A stretch of DNA of 64,000 nt, from positions 248,001-312,000 of the forward strand of contig NZ_JACHJK010000008.1 in NCBI RefSeq assembly GCF_014203595.1. Reading direction: 5' to 3'. The stretch's first letter is position 1; the number at the start of each line of letters is the position of its first letter. Positions 31,047 through 40,377 of this stretch are shown here, piece by piece. Position numbers and translations under genes: made by a program. Below the pieces are notes generated by a model. That model saw only the letters and a list, made by a program, of their open reading frames with translations. It ran no database searches and was not told the DNA's origin. The stretch is from Streptomyces echinatus (lineage in GTDB: Bacteria; Actinomycetota; Actinomycetes; Streptomycetales; Streptomycetaceae).

Positions 31047-33811
31047 GCGCCTTCGACGAGATGGTGCGCCCCTCCCTCGCACGCATCGGCGCACCGGGTG
31101 ACGGGTATGCAACGGACCGTGACGCGTACTGGGGGTCGGGGTTCTTCATAGCCCCGGGCTGGCTGTTGACCTGCGCCCACGTCGTGGGGAAGGGGGGAGC
31201 CGCGGTGTGCCGAGGGGAGAGCGCCCTGAGCGTGACCTGGCAGGAGCGCACCGCCGCCGGCGCCTGGGAGCCGCGCGGCGGCACCGGGACCGCCGCCGTC
31301 GTCGTGCCCCGGCCCGAGGGTGCGGGCCCGGCGCGCGATCCGTGGCCGTTCCCCGACCTCGCGCTCGTCAAGGTCACCGGCGCCGACGAGGTCCGCTGCC
31401 TCTGGCTCGGCGACCGGGAAGCGGGCCCGCGCACCCCCCTCGGGCTGTACGGCTGGTCGGTGCAGACCGGCGAGCTGGGCATCCGGCACGGCACCGGTGA
31501 ACTCGCCGGCTCCGACGCGCGGGCCCTGCTGCTCGCCGGCAGCCTGCCGATCGGCGGACTGTCCGGCGGGCCGGTGCTCGATCTGCGGCACGGCTCCGTC
31601 ATCGGTGTGATCAAGGGGCGCCGGCGGGAGGAGGGCGTCGCCGTGCCGGTCACCGCGCTGTACGAACTCCTGGACTCGCGCGAGGCGGGGCGCGTGGTGC
31701 GCGAGGTGCTGCGCGCGCACGACCTGCATCACGCGAGCCTCCTCGACACCCCGTCGCCGTACCCGGGCTGGACCGCCGTCCAAGCCGCCCTGCCCGGGCA
31801 CTCGCCCTCCGTCTCCGGGGTCACCGCCGAGTTGCGCACGCGTCTGTACGGCCATCTCGCACAGCTGCCGCCCCCGGCCGGAGCCGGCGAGGTCGTCCAC
31901 CTCGTGGAGGACGTGAAGGAGCAGGTGCGCGGCGAACGCCTCCCCTCGCTGGTGCTGCGCAACGTCCGCACCTGGCGTGAGGGCGCCGGGCTGCTCCACG
32001 GTCTGCGCACGCTGGAGCCGGGCGGCGGCGGAACGCTGGTCGACCTCGACGCCGTTCTGCTGTACGCGGCCCGGGTCGTCCGCAGGACCCTCCGGGAGCA
32101 CGCCGGAGAGGTGGACGCGGAGCGGCTGCGGGCGTTCACCGGCTGGATCGCCGGGCAGGCGGCGGGCCACCGGCACTGGGCGGTCGGCGAGGCCATCCGC
32201 GCGCTGCTGGAGGGAACCGACGGGGCGGAGCGCGGCGACGGGGCGCAGCGCGGCGACGGGGCGGAGCGGGCCGACGGGGCGGAGTGGACCGGCAGGGCGG
32301 AGCGGGCCGACGGGGCGGAGCGCGGTAACGGGGTGGAGCGAGGCGACGGTCCACCCACGCCGCCCGGCGGTCTGCTCGGCGGCCCTCCCGGCGGCCGGCC
32401 CGACGGCGCACCGGCTCCCAACGGGGCGGTCGACGTCCTGTCGCGGGGCGGGGCGGCCGACGTGCCCTCGCCGGCCGGGCCCCCTGACGCCCTGTCCGCG
32501 ATCGGCGCCGCCGAAGCGCCCTCCCCGGCCGAGCACGCCGGCGCGACGTCACCCCCCGAACCCGCCACGGCGCGGCCCCCGGCCGGCGCCCCACCGGCAC
32601 CCACCGCACCCGCACCAGGCGAGCCCCCCGGCGCCGCCACCTGCGGACCCTCGCCCGCCCCAGACGCCGCCACCTCCGAACCCTCGTTCGCCCTCGACGC
32701 CACCGCCTCCGAACCTTCGCCCGCCCCCGGCGGCGCCACCTCCGAACAGTGGTCCGCCCCAGGCGCCGTCATCTCCCAACCGTCGCCCGCCCCCGGCGCC
32801 GCCACCTCCGGACCCTCGCCCGCCCCCGCCGTAGCCGCCCCGGACCCGTCGCCGCCTCCACCCGCTCCGGAGTGGAGCCGCGCGGTGCAGCCGGACCGGG
32901 TCGCCTCCTCCGGCACCCGCACCGACGTCCTCGTCAGGGTCGGCCCGGCCACCTACGGCCGGCACCCGTGGAGCGTGCAGCTCATCTACGACGGGCGGGA
33001 CGTCACCCCGGTCGACGGCGACGACCGGGGCGTGCGGGCCGAGGAGCTGGCGGGGGTGCTGCGGGAGCCGTTGGCCCGGGCGCTGAACCAGGGGGACCAC
33101 GGCGAGCACCTCGCCGCGATCGAGGTCTTCCTGCCCCGCAAGCTGTTCGATCTGCCGGTGGACGACTGGCAGTTGCTGCCCGACACCCCGGACGACGTCT
33201 GGGCCGGCGAGGACGACGAGGACGACGACTTCGTGGACGAGCGGGCCATGCCGCTCGGGATGCGGCGGACCGTCGTCGTCCGGGACATCCGGCGCAACGG
33301 CCCGCCGCCCTCCCCGGAGTGGCGCCGCCGCTGGAAGGGTGTCCTGCGCGGCCCGCTGACGCACGGCACGCTGCACGGGCGGCCCCCCGCCGAGGGGCAC
33401 CCGCCGGGCGCCCCGGCCGGCGGCAAGTACCCGTACTACGGGGCCCTGTCGGCGCTGAGCGACGCGTCCGTGCCCGTCTACTGCGGCCCCGTCGGCAGCG
33501 GCGAGGGCTACGCGGCGATGCGGGACGCCCTGCGCTCCGGGCACGCCGTGGTGCTGTGGCGCCGGGACCGGCATGATCACGCGGAATGCGGGGACTTCCA
33601 TCAGCAGGCCGCCGCGCTGCTCGGGCTCGCCGGACACGCCGACGGACTGCACGGCCCGGTCCGTGACCTGCGCATCCGGCTGGCCGACCCGGACACCGCC
33701 CGGGCGCACGGCCTGCGCGGGAAGATCGCCGTACTGTTCGACCCGCCGGATCGGCCGCCGTACGGGACGGAGACCATGCGGCCGCCGCCGCTGGCCGCGC
33801 CCGGCGGCTGA
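31043..33811 (+). CDS. Trypsin-like serine protease fused to VMAP-C domain
   Basis: 922 residues. The N-terminal trypsin fold (about 1-220) has a complete triad: His46 in LLTCAHVVG, Asp105 in FPDLALVKV, Ser174 in GGLSGGPV. A helical middle region (about 235-390) is followed by a low-complexity linker (about 393-605) built from 6-residue and 11-residue repeats. The C-terminal domain (about 630-922) is the VMAP-C domain: EVFLPRKLFDLPVDDW, MPLGMRRTVVVRDI, then HAVVLWRRDRHD. Effector protease and VMAP-C together identify it as the hub of a VMAP-MoxR-vWA ternary system, proposed to trigger proteolysis on invasion. It has no secretion signal. A gap of 187 bp separates it from the MoxR gene. Confidence 0.9.
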   Translation: MSAFDEMVRPSLARIGAPGDGYATDRDAYWGSGFFIAPGWLLTCAHVVGKGGAAVCRGESALSVTWQERTAAGAWEPRGGTGTAAVVVPRPEGAGPARDPWPFPDLALVKVTGADEVRCLWLGDREAGPRTPLGLYGWSVQTGELGIRHGTGELAGSDARALLLAGSLPIGGLSGGPVLDLRHGSVIGVIKGRRREEGVAVPVTALYELLDSREAGRVVREVLRAHDLHHASLLDTPSPYPGWTAVQAALPGHSPSVSGVTAELRTRLYGHLAQLPPPAGAGEVVHLVEDVKEQVRGERLPSLVLRNVRTWREGAGLLHGLRTLEPGGGGTLVDLDAVLLYAARVVRRTLREHAGEVDAERLRAFTGWIAGQAAGHRHWAVGEAIRALLEGTDGAERGDGAQRGDGAERADGAEWTGRAERADGAERGNGVERGDGPPTPPGGLLGGPPGGRPDGAPAPNGAVDVLSRGGAADVPSPAGPPDALSAIGAAEAPSPAEHAGATSPPEPATARPPAGAPPAPTAPAPGEPPGAATCGPSPAPDAATSEPSFALDATASEPSPAPGGATSEQWSAPGAVISQPSPAPGAATSGPSPAPAVAAPDPSPPPPAPEWSRAVQPDRVASSGTRTDVLVRVGPATYGRHPWSVQLIYDGRDVTPVDGDDRGVRAEELAGVLREPLARALNQGDHGEHLAAIEVFLPRKLFDLPVDDWQLLPDTPDDVWAGEDDEDDDFVDERAMPLGMRRTVVVRDIRRNGPPPSPEWRRRWKGVLRGPLTHGTLHGRPPAEGHPPGAPAGGKYPYYGALSALSDASVPVYCGPVGSGEGYAAMRDALRSGHAVVLWRRDRHDHAECGDFHQQAAALLGLAGHADGLHGPVRDLRIRLADPDTARAHGLRGKIAVLFDPPDRPPYGTETMRPPPLAAPGG
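32222..32347 (+). repeat. 18-bp tandem repeat in the VMAP linker, seven units
   Basis: Seven in-frame 6-residue units of the type GAERGD (GAERGD, GAQRGD, GAERAD, GAEWTG, RAERAD, GAERGN, GVERGD). Confidence 0.85.
32648..32845 (+). repeat. 33-bp tandem repeat in the VMAP linker, six units
   Basis: Six in-frame 11-residue units of the type PSPAPGAATSE, degenerate in the middle units. Confidence 0.8.
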
Positions 33812-33998
33812 TCCGCCGGTGGCCGCGCCGCTCGCGGCGGACACTCCGTCAACTCCACTGGGTCGCACGGATGTTCGCGGCAGGACGGGCGGGACACCGG
33901 GCGCCGCGAACGTCGGCGGGCACGGGCGGCGGACGGTAGCCTCGTACGTCGGACGGCCGGGCCCGCTGCATGATCACCAGAGCCGGGAGGAGCCCAAG

Positions 33999-35012
33999 GT
34001 GAACGACTGGCGGATCTACCGCGGAGTGGGTCAGCCGCACGACGGCATGGGGCGGTTGCCGGCGCCGCCGCCCTGGCGCGACTTCGCCGCCTCCCGGGAC
34101 GGCACGGACAGCGGCCCCGAGGACCCCAGCAGCGCCCGCCGGCTGGGCGTGCGCCGCCGGATGGTCGAGAACTACGCCCCCCGGCCCGCGGAGGTCGACG
34201 CGGTCAACGCGGCCCTCTATCTGCGCCGGCCCCTGCTCGTGACCGGCAACCCGGGGACGGGCAAGTCGACCCTGGCGTACGCCATCGCCCACGAACTGGG
34301 CCTGGGCAAGGTGCTGCGCTGGCCCATCGTCAGCCGCACCACCCTCCAGGACGGGCTGTACCGGTACGACGCCATAGCCCGGCTCCAGGACGTCCAGCTG
34401 GAGCGCGCCCGCGGGGACGACAGCGGTGCCGCGGCCTCCGGCATCGGCTCCTACATCCGGCTCGGGCCGCTCGGCACCGCGCTCCTGCCCGCCGGGCAGC
34501 CCCGCGTAGTGCTCATCGACGAGCTGGACAAGAGCGACCTCGACCTGCCCAACGACCTGCTGAACACCCTGGAGGAGGGCGAGTTCTCGATCCCCGAGCT
34601 GGAACGGCTGGCGGACCGGGAACCCGTCGTCGAGGTGCTCACGCACGACGGCGACCGGGTGGCCGTGCACGGCGGCCGCATCGCGTGCACCGCGTTCCCG
34701 GTGATCGTGCTGACCTCCAACGGCGAACGCGACTTCCCCGCCCCGCTGTTGCGCCGCTGCGTCCAGCTGGAACTGGACCCGCCCGGCGAGGAGCAGCTCA
34801 CCGCCATGGTCGAGGCGCACCTCGGCACGGACGGCGCCGGCGCCGGAGCGGACCTGATCCGCCGGTTCCTGGAGCGTGAACCCGGTGAGGTGCTCGCCGC
34901 CGACCAGCTCCTCAACGCCCTGTTCCTCACCCAGCACGATCCGCACGCACAGGGCCTCACCCGGGAGCGGATCGCCGAGATGCTGATGCAACCGCTCGAC
35001 CGTACGAGGTGA
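33999..35012 (+). CDS. MoxR-family AAA+ ATPase
   Basis: 337 residues. Walker A is GNPGTGKS (83-90) and Walker B VVLIDELDKSD (about 170-180); sensor-1 is VLTSNGERDFP, and an arginine-finger segment is APLLRRC. MoxR ATPases work as chaperone-like remodellers with vWA partners. The GTG at 33999 is used because GGGAGGAG lies 6 nt upstream. The 187-bp gap before it includes TAGCCT, possibly an internal promoter. The vWA-like protein gene starts 7 bp after its stop, so the two are co-translated. Second core component of the ternary conflict system. Confidence 0.93.
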   Translation: MNDWRIYRGVGQPHDGMGRLPAPPPWRDFAASRDGTDSGPEDPSSARRLGVRRRMVENYAPRPAEVDAVNAALYLRRPLLVTGNPGTGKSTLAYAIAHELGLGKVLRWPIVSRTTLQDGLYRYDAIARLQDVQLERARGDDSGAAASGIGSYIRLGPLGTALLPAGQPRVVLIDELDKSDLDLPNDLLNTLEEGEFSIPELERLADREPVVEVLTHDGDRVAVHGGRIACTAFPVIVLTSNGERDFPAPLLRRCVQLELDPPGEEQLTAMVEAHLGTDGAGAGADLIRRFLEREPGEVLAADQLLNALFLTQHDPHAQGLTRERIAEMLMQPLDRTR

Positions 35013-35019
35013 GAGACGG

Positions 35020-38000
35020 ATGCCGGGGATGCGCCTGGACGAGCTGATCGGCAAGCTGCGCCAGGGCGGGCTCCAGCCGACCGCCGAGGACGTGGCGGAC
35101 GCGCTGTGGCTGGCCCGGCGGCTCGGCACGGCCCCGGCCCGCGACACCCCCGGCACCGGCACGCCCGCGGCGGCACCGGACGGCGCGCCCGGCCCGCCGC
35201 CGGAGTCCGCACCGGACGGTGAGCCCGGCCCGCGGCCGGGGTCCGCACCGCCCGGCGCCTCCCCGGCGGCCGCCCCCGGCGCCCCGACGACGGCCCCCGC
35301 GGACGCCCCCGCCCCCGCCGTCCCGCTGCACACCCCGGCCCCCGCCCCGGGCGGACGGTCCCCGGGCGACACCCCCGCGGCCTTCCCCGTCCGCGCCCCC
35401 GCCGCCGGCGCCCTGCCCGGACTGCTCGGCCTGCAGAAGGCACTGCGTGCCCTCGGCCGCTACCGCCCGGCCTCCTTACGCGGCCAGGACGAGCGGATCG
35501 ACGAGGCGGCCACCGCCGACCGGGCCGCCGCCAGCGGCATCCTGCTCCCCGTCACCCGGCCCGGCCGGCGCCGGCGCTGCGACGTCCAGCTGCTCATGGA
35601 CACCGGGCCCGCCATGGCCGTCTGGGGCGAGATGGTCGAGGAACTGCGCCAGGCCTGCCAGCAGTCCGGCGCGTTCGCCTCGGTCCGCGTCCACCACCTG
35701 TACGCCGACGGCTCCGGCACCCCGCTCGTAGGCACGACCGCCGGTCCCGGCCGGCGCACCCGGCTGCGCCCCGCCGACGAACTGCACGACCCCAGCGGGC
35801 GCCGGCTCACCTTCGTCATCAGCGACTGCGTCGGCCCGCTCTGGCAGAACGGCACCGTGCAGCGCCTGCTGCAGGGCTGGCCGCGCACCGCACCGCTGGC
35901 CGTGGTCCAGCCGCTGCCGCCCCGCCTGTGGGGCCGTACCGCGCTGCCCGCCGAACCCGGGATGCTGGTCCGCACCGGGGAGACCGGCGGGCGCCTCGAC
36001 TTCCTGCCCGAGGACGAGCCGTGGGAGGAGGTGCCGCCCGGCACCCGGCCGGTACCCGTGCTCCAGCCCACCCCGGAGGCGTTCGAGGCGTTCGCCCGGC
36101 TCCTCGGCGGCACCGGACCGACCCGCGAACACGCCTGGGCCGGCTTCGCCCACACCGGCACGGCACCCGGGGAACCGGCCGGCTTCCCTCCGCCGCGCGG
36201 CGACGACGACCTGCTGCGCGCCTTCCGGGCCGGTGCCTCGCCCGGCGCGCTCCGGCTGGCCGTCTACCTCGCCGCCGCACCCCTCACCCTGCCCGTGATG
36301 CAGCTGGTCCAGCGGGCCATGCTGCCCGACACCGGCCCCATGGAACTGGCCGAGGTGCTGCTCGGCGGACTGCTGCGGCAGCTGCCCGGCACCGAGGACC
36401 AGCCCTGCTTCGCCTACTCGCCCCGGATGCAGGACCTGCTGCTGTCCTCCCTCGACCAGGACACCGCGGGCCTCGTCCTCAAACACTGCTCGGCCTATGT
36501 GGAGCGGCACTTCGGCAAGGGCACCCGCAACTTCGCCGCACTGGCCGCGGCCCGGCTCGCCGACCACGACCCGGCCGCCGGCGCCGGGCGGCTCGCCGAG
36601 GACGGCGGGCCGCGGGACGGCGGCAGCGTGGAGGCCGAACTGTTCGCCCGCATCCCCGCGCGCGTGCTCCGGTTCTACCTGCCGGACCTGGTCACGCCCG
36701 ACCCGCTGACCGAGGCGGAACGGCTGCTCGACCGGTGGCGGCAGCTGGCCGACCCGGAGATGCTGCGCCGGGCCCGGGACCGGGCCCGCGCCGCCACGGA
36801 CGGCACCGGAGGCGTCCCCGACGCCGGTCTCGCGGCCCGGGCCCGGCTGGTCCTCGGCCGTGTGCTGCGCGCGGAGGCCGGCACGGCGGGCGCGCGTACG
36901 GAGGGGCGGCGGGCCGGGCTGCTGCGAGAGGCCGTGGCCGAACTCGCCGCCGCGTACGCGACGGCTCCCGCCGACAGCCGGGAGCGGGCCGAGGCGGCGC
37001 TGGAGCTGGCCTCCTGCCGCCGCGAGGTGTGGCGGCTGACGGCGGAGCCGGACCAGCTGACGCAAGCGCTCCGCGTCCTGGACGCCGGCACACCGCCCTG
37101 GCCCCGGATCACCGCCGTGGCCCGTGCCCGGCCGGGCGCCACCGCGGCGGACGGCGACGGCCACGAGGACACGGACCCGGAACCCGCGGCCCCGCGAGAG
37201 CCACCCGGCGAGGGCGCGGCACCGCGCGCCGGGGTGTCCGGGGAGCCGACCGGTGAGGGGACCGACATGGTCGCCGCGCCGTACGGCGGTGTGCGTCGGG
37301 AGCCGCCCGCCGACGGAACCGGCGAAGGCGCAGCACCGCGCGCCGGGGTGTCCGGGGAGCCGCCTGGCGTCGAGACCGATGTGGTCGCCGCATCGTACGG
37401 CGGTGTGCGTCGGGAGCCGCCCGCCGACGGGACCGGCGAGGGCGCGGCACCGCGCGCCGGGGTGTCCGGGGAGTCGGCCGGTGGGGGGGCCGTGTCGCGG
37501 GGTGGGGTGCCCTGGGAGGTGGGCGCCCATCGGGACCGGCTGCTGCTGCGCGGGCGGATCCTGCTCGATCTGCGGCATCCCGGAGCCGCCGTACCCGAAC
37601 TGCGCGAGGCCTGCGCACTGCTGGCCCGGCAGCGGGCCTCCGACGCCGTACGCGGCCCCGCGCTGCTCGACCTCGCCCGGGCGCTGCGCGGGGCCGGCGC
37701 CGAGGACAGCGAGACCCGGCACGCGCTGCACGAGGCCCGGCGGGCGGCCGGCGACGACCCGGCCCTGCTGCTGCCGTCCCTGACCGCGCTCGCCGCCTTC
37801 CACGACACCGCCGGGGAGCCCGCGGAGGCCGACGCGGCCTACGAGCGGGCCGCGCTGCTCGCCCCCGCCGACGGCCCCCTGCGCGTCCAGCTCCTCACCG
37901 CCTGGGGCGAGTCGCTGCTGCGGCGCGCCTCCACGGGCGACGGCGCCGGTGTGGTGGACCGGGCCGAGCACGTGCTGCGCGAGGCGCTGAAGTCGCTGCC

Positions 38001-38580
38001 CGCCCGGTCCGCCCACCGCGGCCGGCTCCAGGGCCTGGTCGGCAGCGCGCTCGCCCAGCGCTTCCGCCACCTCGGTTTCCTGCCCGACCTGTTCGAGAGC
38101 CGGCATCTGCTCGGCCAGGCGGTCCGCGCGGCGACCGACGCCGCCGTACGGGCCGAGGTGTGGCTCCAGCTCGGCCGGGTGCGGCTGGAGGGCTGGTACC
38201 ACGCGGGCGCTCCGGTGCTGATGGAGGCGCTGCAGGCGTACGAGAACGCCGAGCGGGAGGCGGCGGCGGCCCACGGCGGCGACCCCGGCTCGGTGACGGC
38301 CGCCCGCGCCCGGCACGGCTGCGGGACGGTGCTGGCCCTGATGGGGCGGCCCGGCGCGGCGGCCGGCGCGTTCCGGGCGGCCCGCGAACAGTGGCAGCGG
38401 CTCGTCGGGGCGCTGCGCCAGGTCGACTGGGCCGACGTCGAGCTGACCCGGCGGGCGGAGCGGGAAGCGCCGCCCGAGGACGCCCGGTCGCTGCCGGAGC
38501 GGGCCTGGCGGGAAACGGCCCCGCCCTGGTGGCCCTGGTCCCAGGACTGGGCCGACGCGGGCGAACTTGACCGGAGTTGA
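35020..38580 (+). CDS. SAV_2336-type vWA-like protein with TPR-like C-terminus
   Basis: 1186 residues. The N-terminal SAV_2336-type segment (about 1-35, MRLDELIGKLRQGGLQPTAEDVADALWLARRLG) is followed by a Pro/Ala-rich linker (about 38-128). The vWA-like domain (about 180-360) has Asp194 of the MIDAS, but the usual DxSxS reads DTGPA, so the metal site looks degenerate. A helical region follows. Residues about 731-831 contain a 38-residue tandem repeat, and the remainder (about 835-1150) is alpha-helical, TPR-like (LYERAALLAPADGPLRVQLL-type). Codon 153 is TTA (35476-35478), the bldA codon. Adjacent to MoxR, it is the third partner of the ternary system, though the family name gives no reaction. 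Confidence 0.87.
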   Translation: MPGMRLDELIGKLRQGGLQPTAEDVADALWLARRLGTAPARDTPGTGTPAAAPDGAPGPPPESAPDGEPGPRPGSAPPGASPAAAPGAPTTAPADAPAPAVPLHTPAPAPGGRSPGDTPAAFPVRAPAAGALPGLLGLQKALRALGRYRPASLRGQDERIDEAATADRAAASGILLPVTRPGRRRRCDVQLLMDTGPAMAVWGEMVEELRQACQQSGAFASVRVHHLYADGSGTPLVGTTAGPGRRTRLRPADELHDPSGRRLTFVISDCVGPLWQNGTVQRLLQGWPRTAPLAVVQPLPPRLWGRTALPAEPGMLVRTGETGGRLDFLPEDEPWEEVPPGTRPVPVLQPTPEAFEAFARLLGGTGPTREHAWAGFAHTGTAPGEPAGFPPPRGDDDLLRAFRAGASPGALRLAVYLAAAPLTLPVMQLVQRAMLPDTGPMELAEVLLGGLLRQLPGTEDQPCFAYSPRMQDLLLSSLDQDTAGLVLKHCSAYVERHFGKGTRNFAALAAARLADHDPAAGAGRLAEDGGPRDGGSVEAELFARIPARVLRFYLPDLVTPDPLTEAERLLDRWRQLADPEMLRRARDRARAATDGTGGVPDAGLAARARLVLGRVLRAEAGTAGARTEGRRAGLLREAVAELAAAYATAPADSRERAEAALELASCRREVWRLTAEPDQLTQALRVLDAGTPPWPRITAVARARPGATAADGDGHEDTDPEPAAPREPPGEGAAPRAGVSGEPTGEGTDMVAAPYGGVRREPPADGTGEGAAPRAGVSGEPPGVETDVVAASYGGVRREPPADGTGEGAAPRAGVSGESAGGGAVSRGGVPWEVGAHRDRLLLRGRILLDLRHPGAAVPELREACALLARQRASDAVRGPALLDLARALRGAGAEDSETRHALHEARRAAGDDPALLLPSLTALAAFHDTAGEPAEADAAYERAALLAPADGPLRVQLLTAWGESLLRRASTGDGAGVVDRAEHVLREALKSLPARSAHRGRLQGLVGSALAQRFRHLGFLPDLFESRHLLGQAVRAATDAAVRAEVWLQLGRVRLEGWYHAGAPVLMEALQAYENAEREAAAAHGGDPGSVTAARARHGCGTVLALMGRPGAAAGAFRAAREQWQRLVGALRQVDWADVELTRRAEREAPPEDARSLPERAWRETAPPWWPWSQDWADAGELDRS
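37210..37512 (+). repeat. 114-bp tandem repeat inside the vWA-like gene
   Basis: Two full units (37210-37323, 37324-37437) and a partial third (37438 onward). Each encodes EGAAPRAGVSGE followed by a variable part and GGVRREPPADGTG. The units are nearly identical at DNA level, so the expansion is recent. Confidence 0.88.
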
Positions 38581-38684
38581 ACCGCCCGGGGTTTCTGCTT
38601 CCGGCCTGTCGGGAAGAAGTGGGCAGCCACTGCGGCTGCGCGGGGCGGGCGTGGGGCAGGGAGGAGCCGAGGGTGGGGGAGCCA

Positions 38685-38951
38685 ATGACACGGGGGGCCG
38701 GCCTCGGCGAGGACGCCGGAGAGGCCGTGTTCCCACCCGGCCTCACCGACGTCGACCTGCGGACACTGCGTGCCATGGACGATCCGGCGGTGCTCGCGGC
38801 GGTCGCCGGGGTGCTCGCCGACCCGGACGGGCTGCGCCGGGTCTGGTACACCACCGGCGGCGACGACGGGATCGCGCCGGCCGGACCCGGGCATGCGTTT
38901 TCGGCCGCTGTCGCACGGCAGTCCTTACGTGGCGAGGACACCGTGGCATGA
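38685..38951 (+). CDS. Small peptide, candidate RiPP precursor (FxsA-like leader)
   Basis: 88 residues starting MTRGAGLGEDAGE. The helical segment LTDVDLRTLRAMDDPAVLAA resembles the leader helices of FxSxx-COOH precursors (FxsA). The C-terminal part, from YTTGGDDG to the end, lacks the FxSxx terminus, ending RGEDTVA. The stop overlaps the start of the aKG-HExxH hydroxylase (ATGA, 38948-38951). That coupling and the enzyme type make a substrate peptide plausible. Codon 81 is TTA (38925-38927), predicting bldA dependence. The ATG at 38685 has a purine-rich GGTGGGGGA upstream. Alternatively it is merely a small accessory protein. Confidence 0.6.
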   Translation: MTRGAGLGEDAGEAVFPPGLTDVDLRTLRAMDDPAVLAAVAGVLADPDGLRRVWYTTGGDDGIAPAGPGHAFSAAVARQSLRGEDTVA

Positions 38952-40294
38952 CCCCGGGAGCCGTCGGACCCGCGGGGGACGTACGGCCGGCCGCCCCGGC
39001 CGCCCCCGCCCCCGGTCCGGTCCCGCCCGGGATCCTCACCGCCCTGGCCCGCACCCGCCCGCTGCCCGCGGCCACCGCCGTCCTGAACGCCGCCCTGCAC
39101 GCCCGGCGGATGCTGCTGCTGAAGTCCCTCCTGGTCCGGTTCGACGCCGTGCGCGGCGCCCTGCCCACGGCGGCCCGGCGGCGCTTCGAGGACGACTGGG
39201 CGCTGCTGGAGCGGGCCGAGCGGACCGACGCCCAGGCCGTGCGCGCGGTCCTCGACTATCCGGCCACCGGAGCCTGGCTGGCCGCGGCGCTGGCCACACC
39301 CGACGGCCCGGACTTCCAGGAGGCCCTCGCCGGCCTGGGCGCGGTGGCCGTGGCCGCCGCCCTGCGCGCCGGCTGCCGGTTCACCACCACCCGCCTGCTG
39401 CCGGCCGGTACCCTGCCGCTGCCCGGCATCGGGCTGCTCCGCTGCGCCGATGGCCGGGCCCGGCTGTCCGGCCGGGCCGGAGCCGTACGGATCACCGACA
39501 GCGCGGGCCGCACCCTGCTGCTGCCCGGCCCCTCCGCCGGCCCCGCCGCCCCGGCCGTCCCCGGCACCCGCCGGCCCGCCGACGGCGCCCTCGCCTGGTC
39601 GGCACTGCACACGCTGCCCGGCGGCACCGCCGTACTCGACGACGTGGACCCCCACCGGGTGCCCGCGGGCGGTATCGGACCGACGGCGCTGCCCGCGGCC
39701 GAGCGTCCCTTCTCCGACCCCGCCGCGTGGGCCGCCCGCTGGCGGGACGCGCACGCCCTGCTGGCCGCGACCCACCCCGCCCGCGCCGCCGAGACCACCG
39801 CGCTCGTCCGCGCCGTCGTCCCGCTCGTGCCGCCGGCGGACGGCGGACCACCGCTCAGCGCCACCGTGCGCACCGCGCCCGGCGCGGTCCTGGCCCAGCT
39901 GCCGGCGGACCGGCGAGAGCTGGCCGAGCTGCTGGTGCACGAGACGCACCACACCAAGCTGGCCGTGCTGGACGAACTGGTCCCGCTGTGGCGGCCCGGC
40001 GGCGGCCTGCACCGGGTCGGCTGGCGGCGGGACCCGCGCCCGGTCTCCGGCGTGCTCCAGGGCGCCTACGCGCACCTGGCGCTGCTGGACCTGTGGTGGC
40101 GGGCCCGCACCGGACCCGCATGGGTGTGGCGGCGGCGCGCCGCCGAGCGGTTCGAGACCTGCCGGGAGCAGGTCGCCGAAGCCTTGTCCGTGCTGGCCCG
40201 GTCGGATGAACTGACCCCGTACGGAAGGGAGTTCGTCCGGCACATGGGTCACCACCACGCGCACCTCGGGGTGACCGCCCGACCGTCCGGATGA
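38948..40294 (+). CDS. aKG-HExxH-type peptide beta-hydroxylase
   Basis: 448 residues. The family signature is LLVHETHHTKL, with His331-Glu-Thr-His334-His as the iron-binding HExxH motif. The enzyme class is 2-oxoglutarate-dependent and hydroxylates beta-carbons of RiPP peptides; related domains are fused to the C-terminus of FxsB radical SAM enzymes. The N-terminal 30 residues are Pro/Ala-rich, then a helical region (HARRMLLLKSLLVRFDAV) precedes the catalytic part. No radical SAM partner is in the window. It overlaps the small peptide by 4 bp. The FxsT-like gene follows after 83 bp. Confidence 0.85.
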   Translation: MTPGAVGPAGDVRPAAPAAPAPGPVPPGILTALARTRPLPAATAVLNAALHARRMLLLKSLLVRFDAVRGALPTAARRRFEDDWALLERAERTDAQAVRAVLDYPATGAWLAAALATPDGPDFQEALAGLGAVAVAAALRAGCRFTTTRLLPAGTLPLPGIGLLRCADGRARLSGRAGAVRITDSAGRTLLLPGPSAGPAAPAVPGTRRPADGALAWSALHTLPGGTAVLDDVDPHRVPAGGIGPTALPAAERPFSDPAAWAARWRDAHALLAATHPARAAETTALVRAVVPLVPPADGGPPLSATVRTAPGAVLAQLPADRRELAELLVHETHHTKLAVLDELVPLWRPGGGLHRVGWRRDPRPVSGVLQGAYAHLALLDLWWRARTGPAWVWRRRAAERFETCREQVAEALSVLARSDELTPYGREFVRHMGHHHAHLGVTARPSG

Positions 40295-40377
40295 CGCTCC
40301 GTAGAGGGGTTATTGCGTTACGTTGTGCATGCGACTGCCCAGGAGGCCGGCAGCCGCGGCGGGAGCAGGGAGCGGCG

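Noticed and set aside
40291..40377. Extension of the FxsT-like protein to an ATG overlapping the hydroxylase stop
   Set aside because: The 29 codons include TTA, ATT, AGA, GTT and other rare codons, while the ATG at 40378 has a good ribosome-binding site. The 4-bp ATGA overlap keeps a small doubt.
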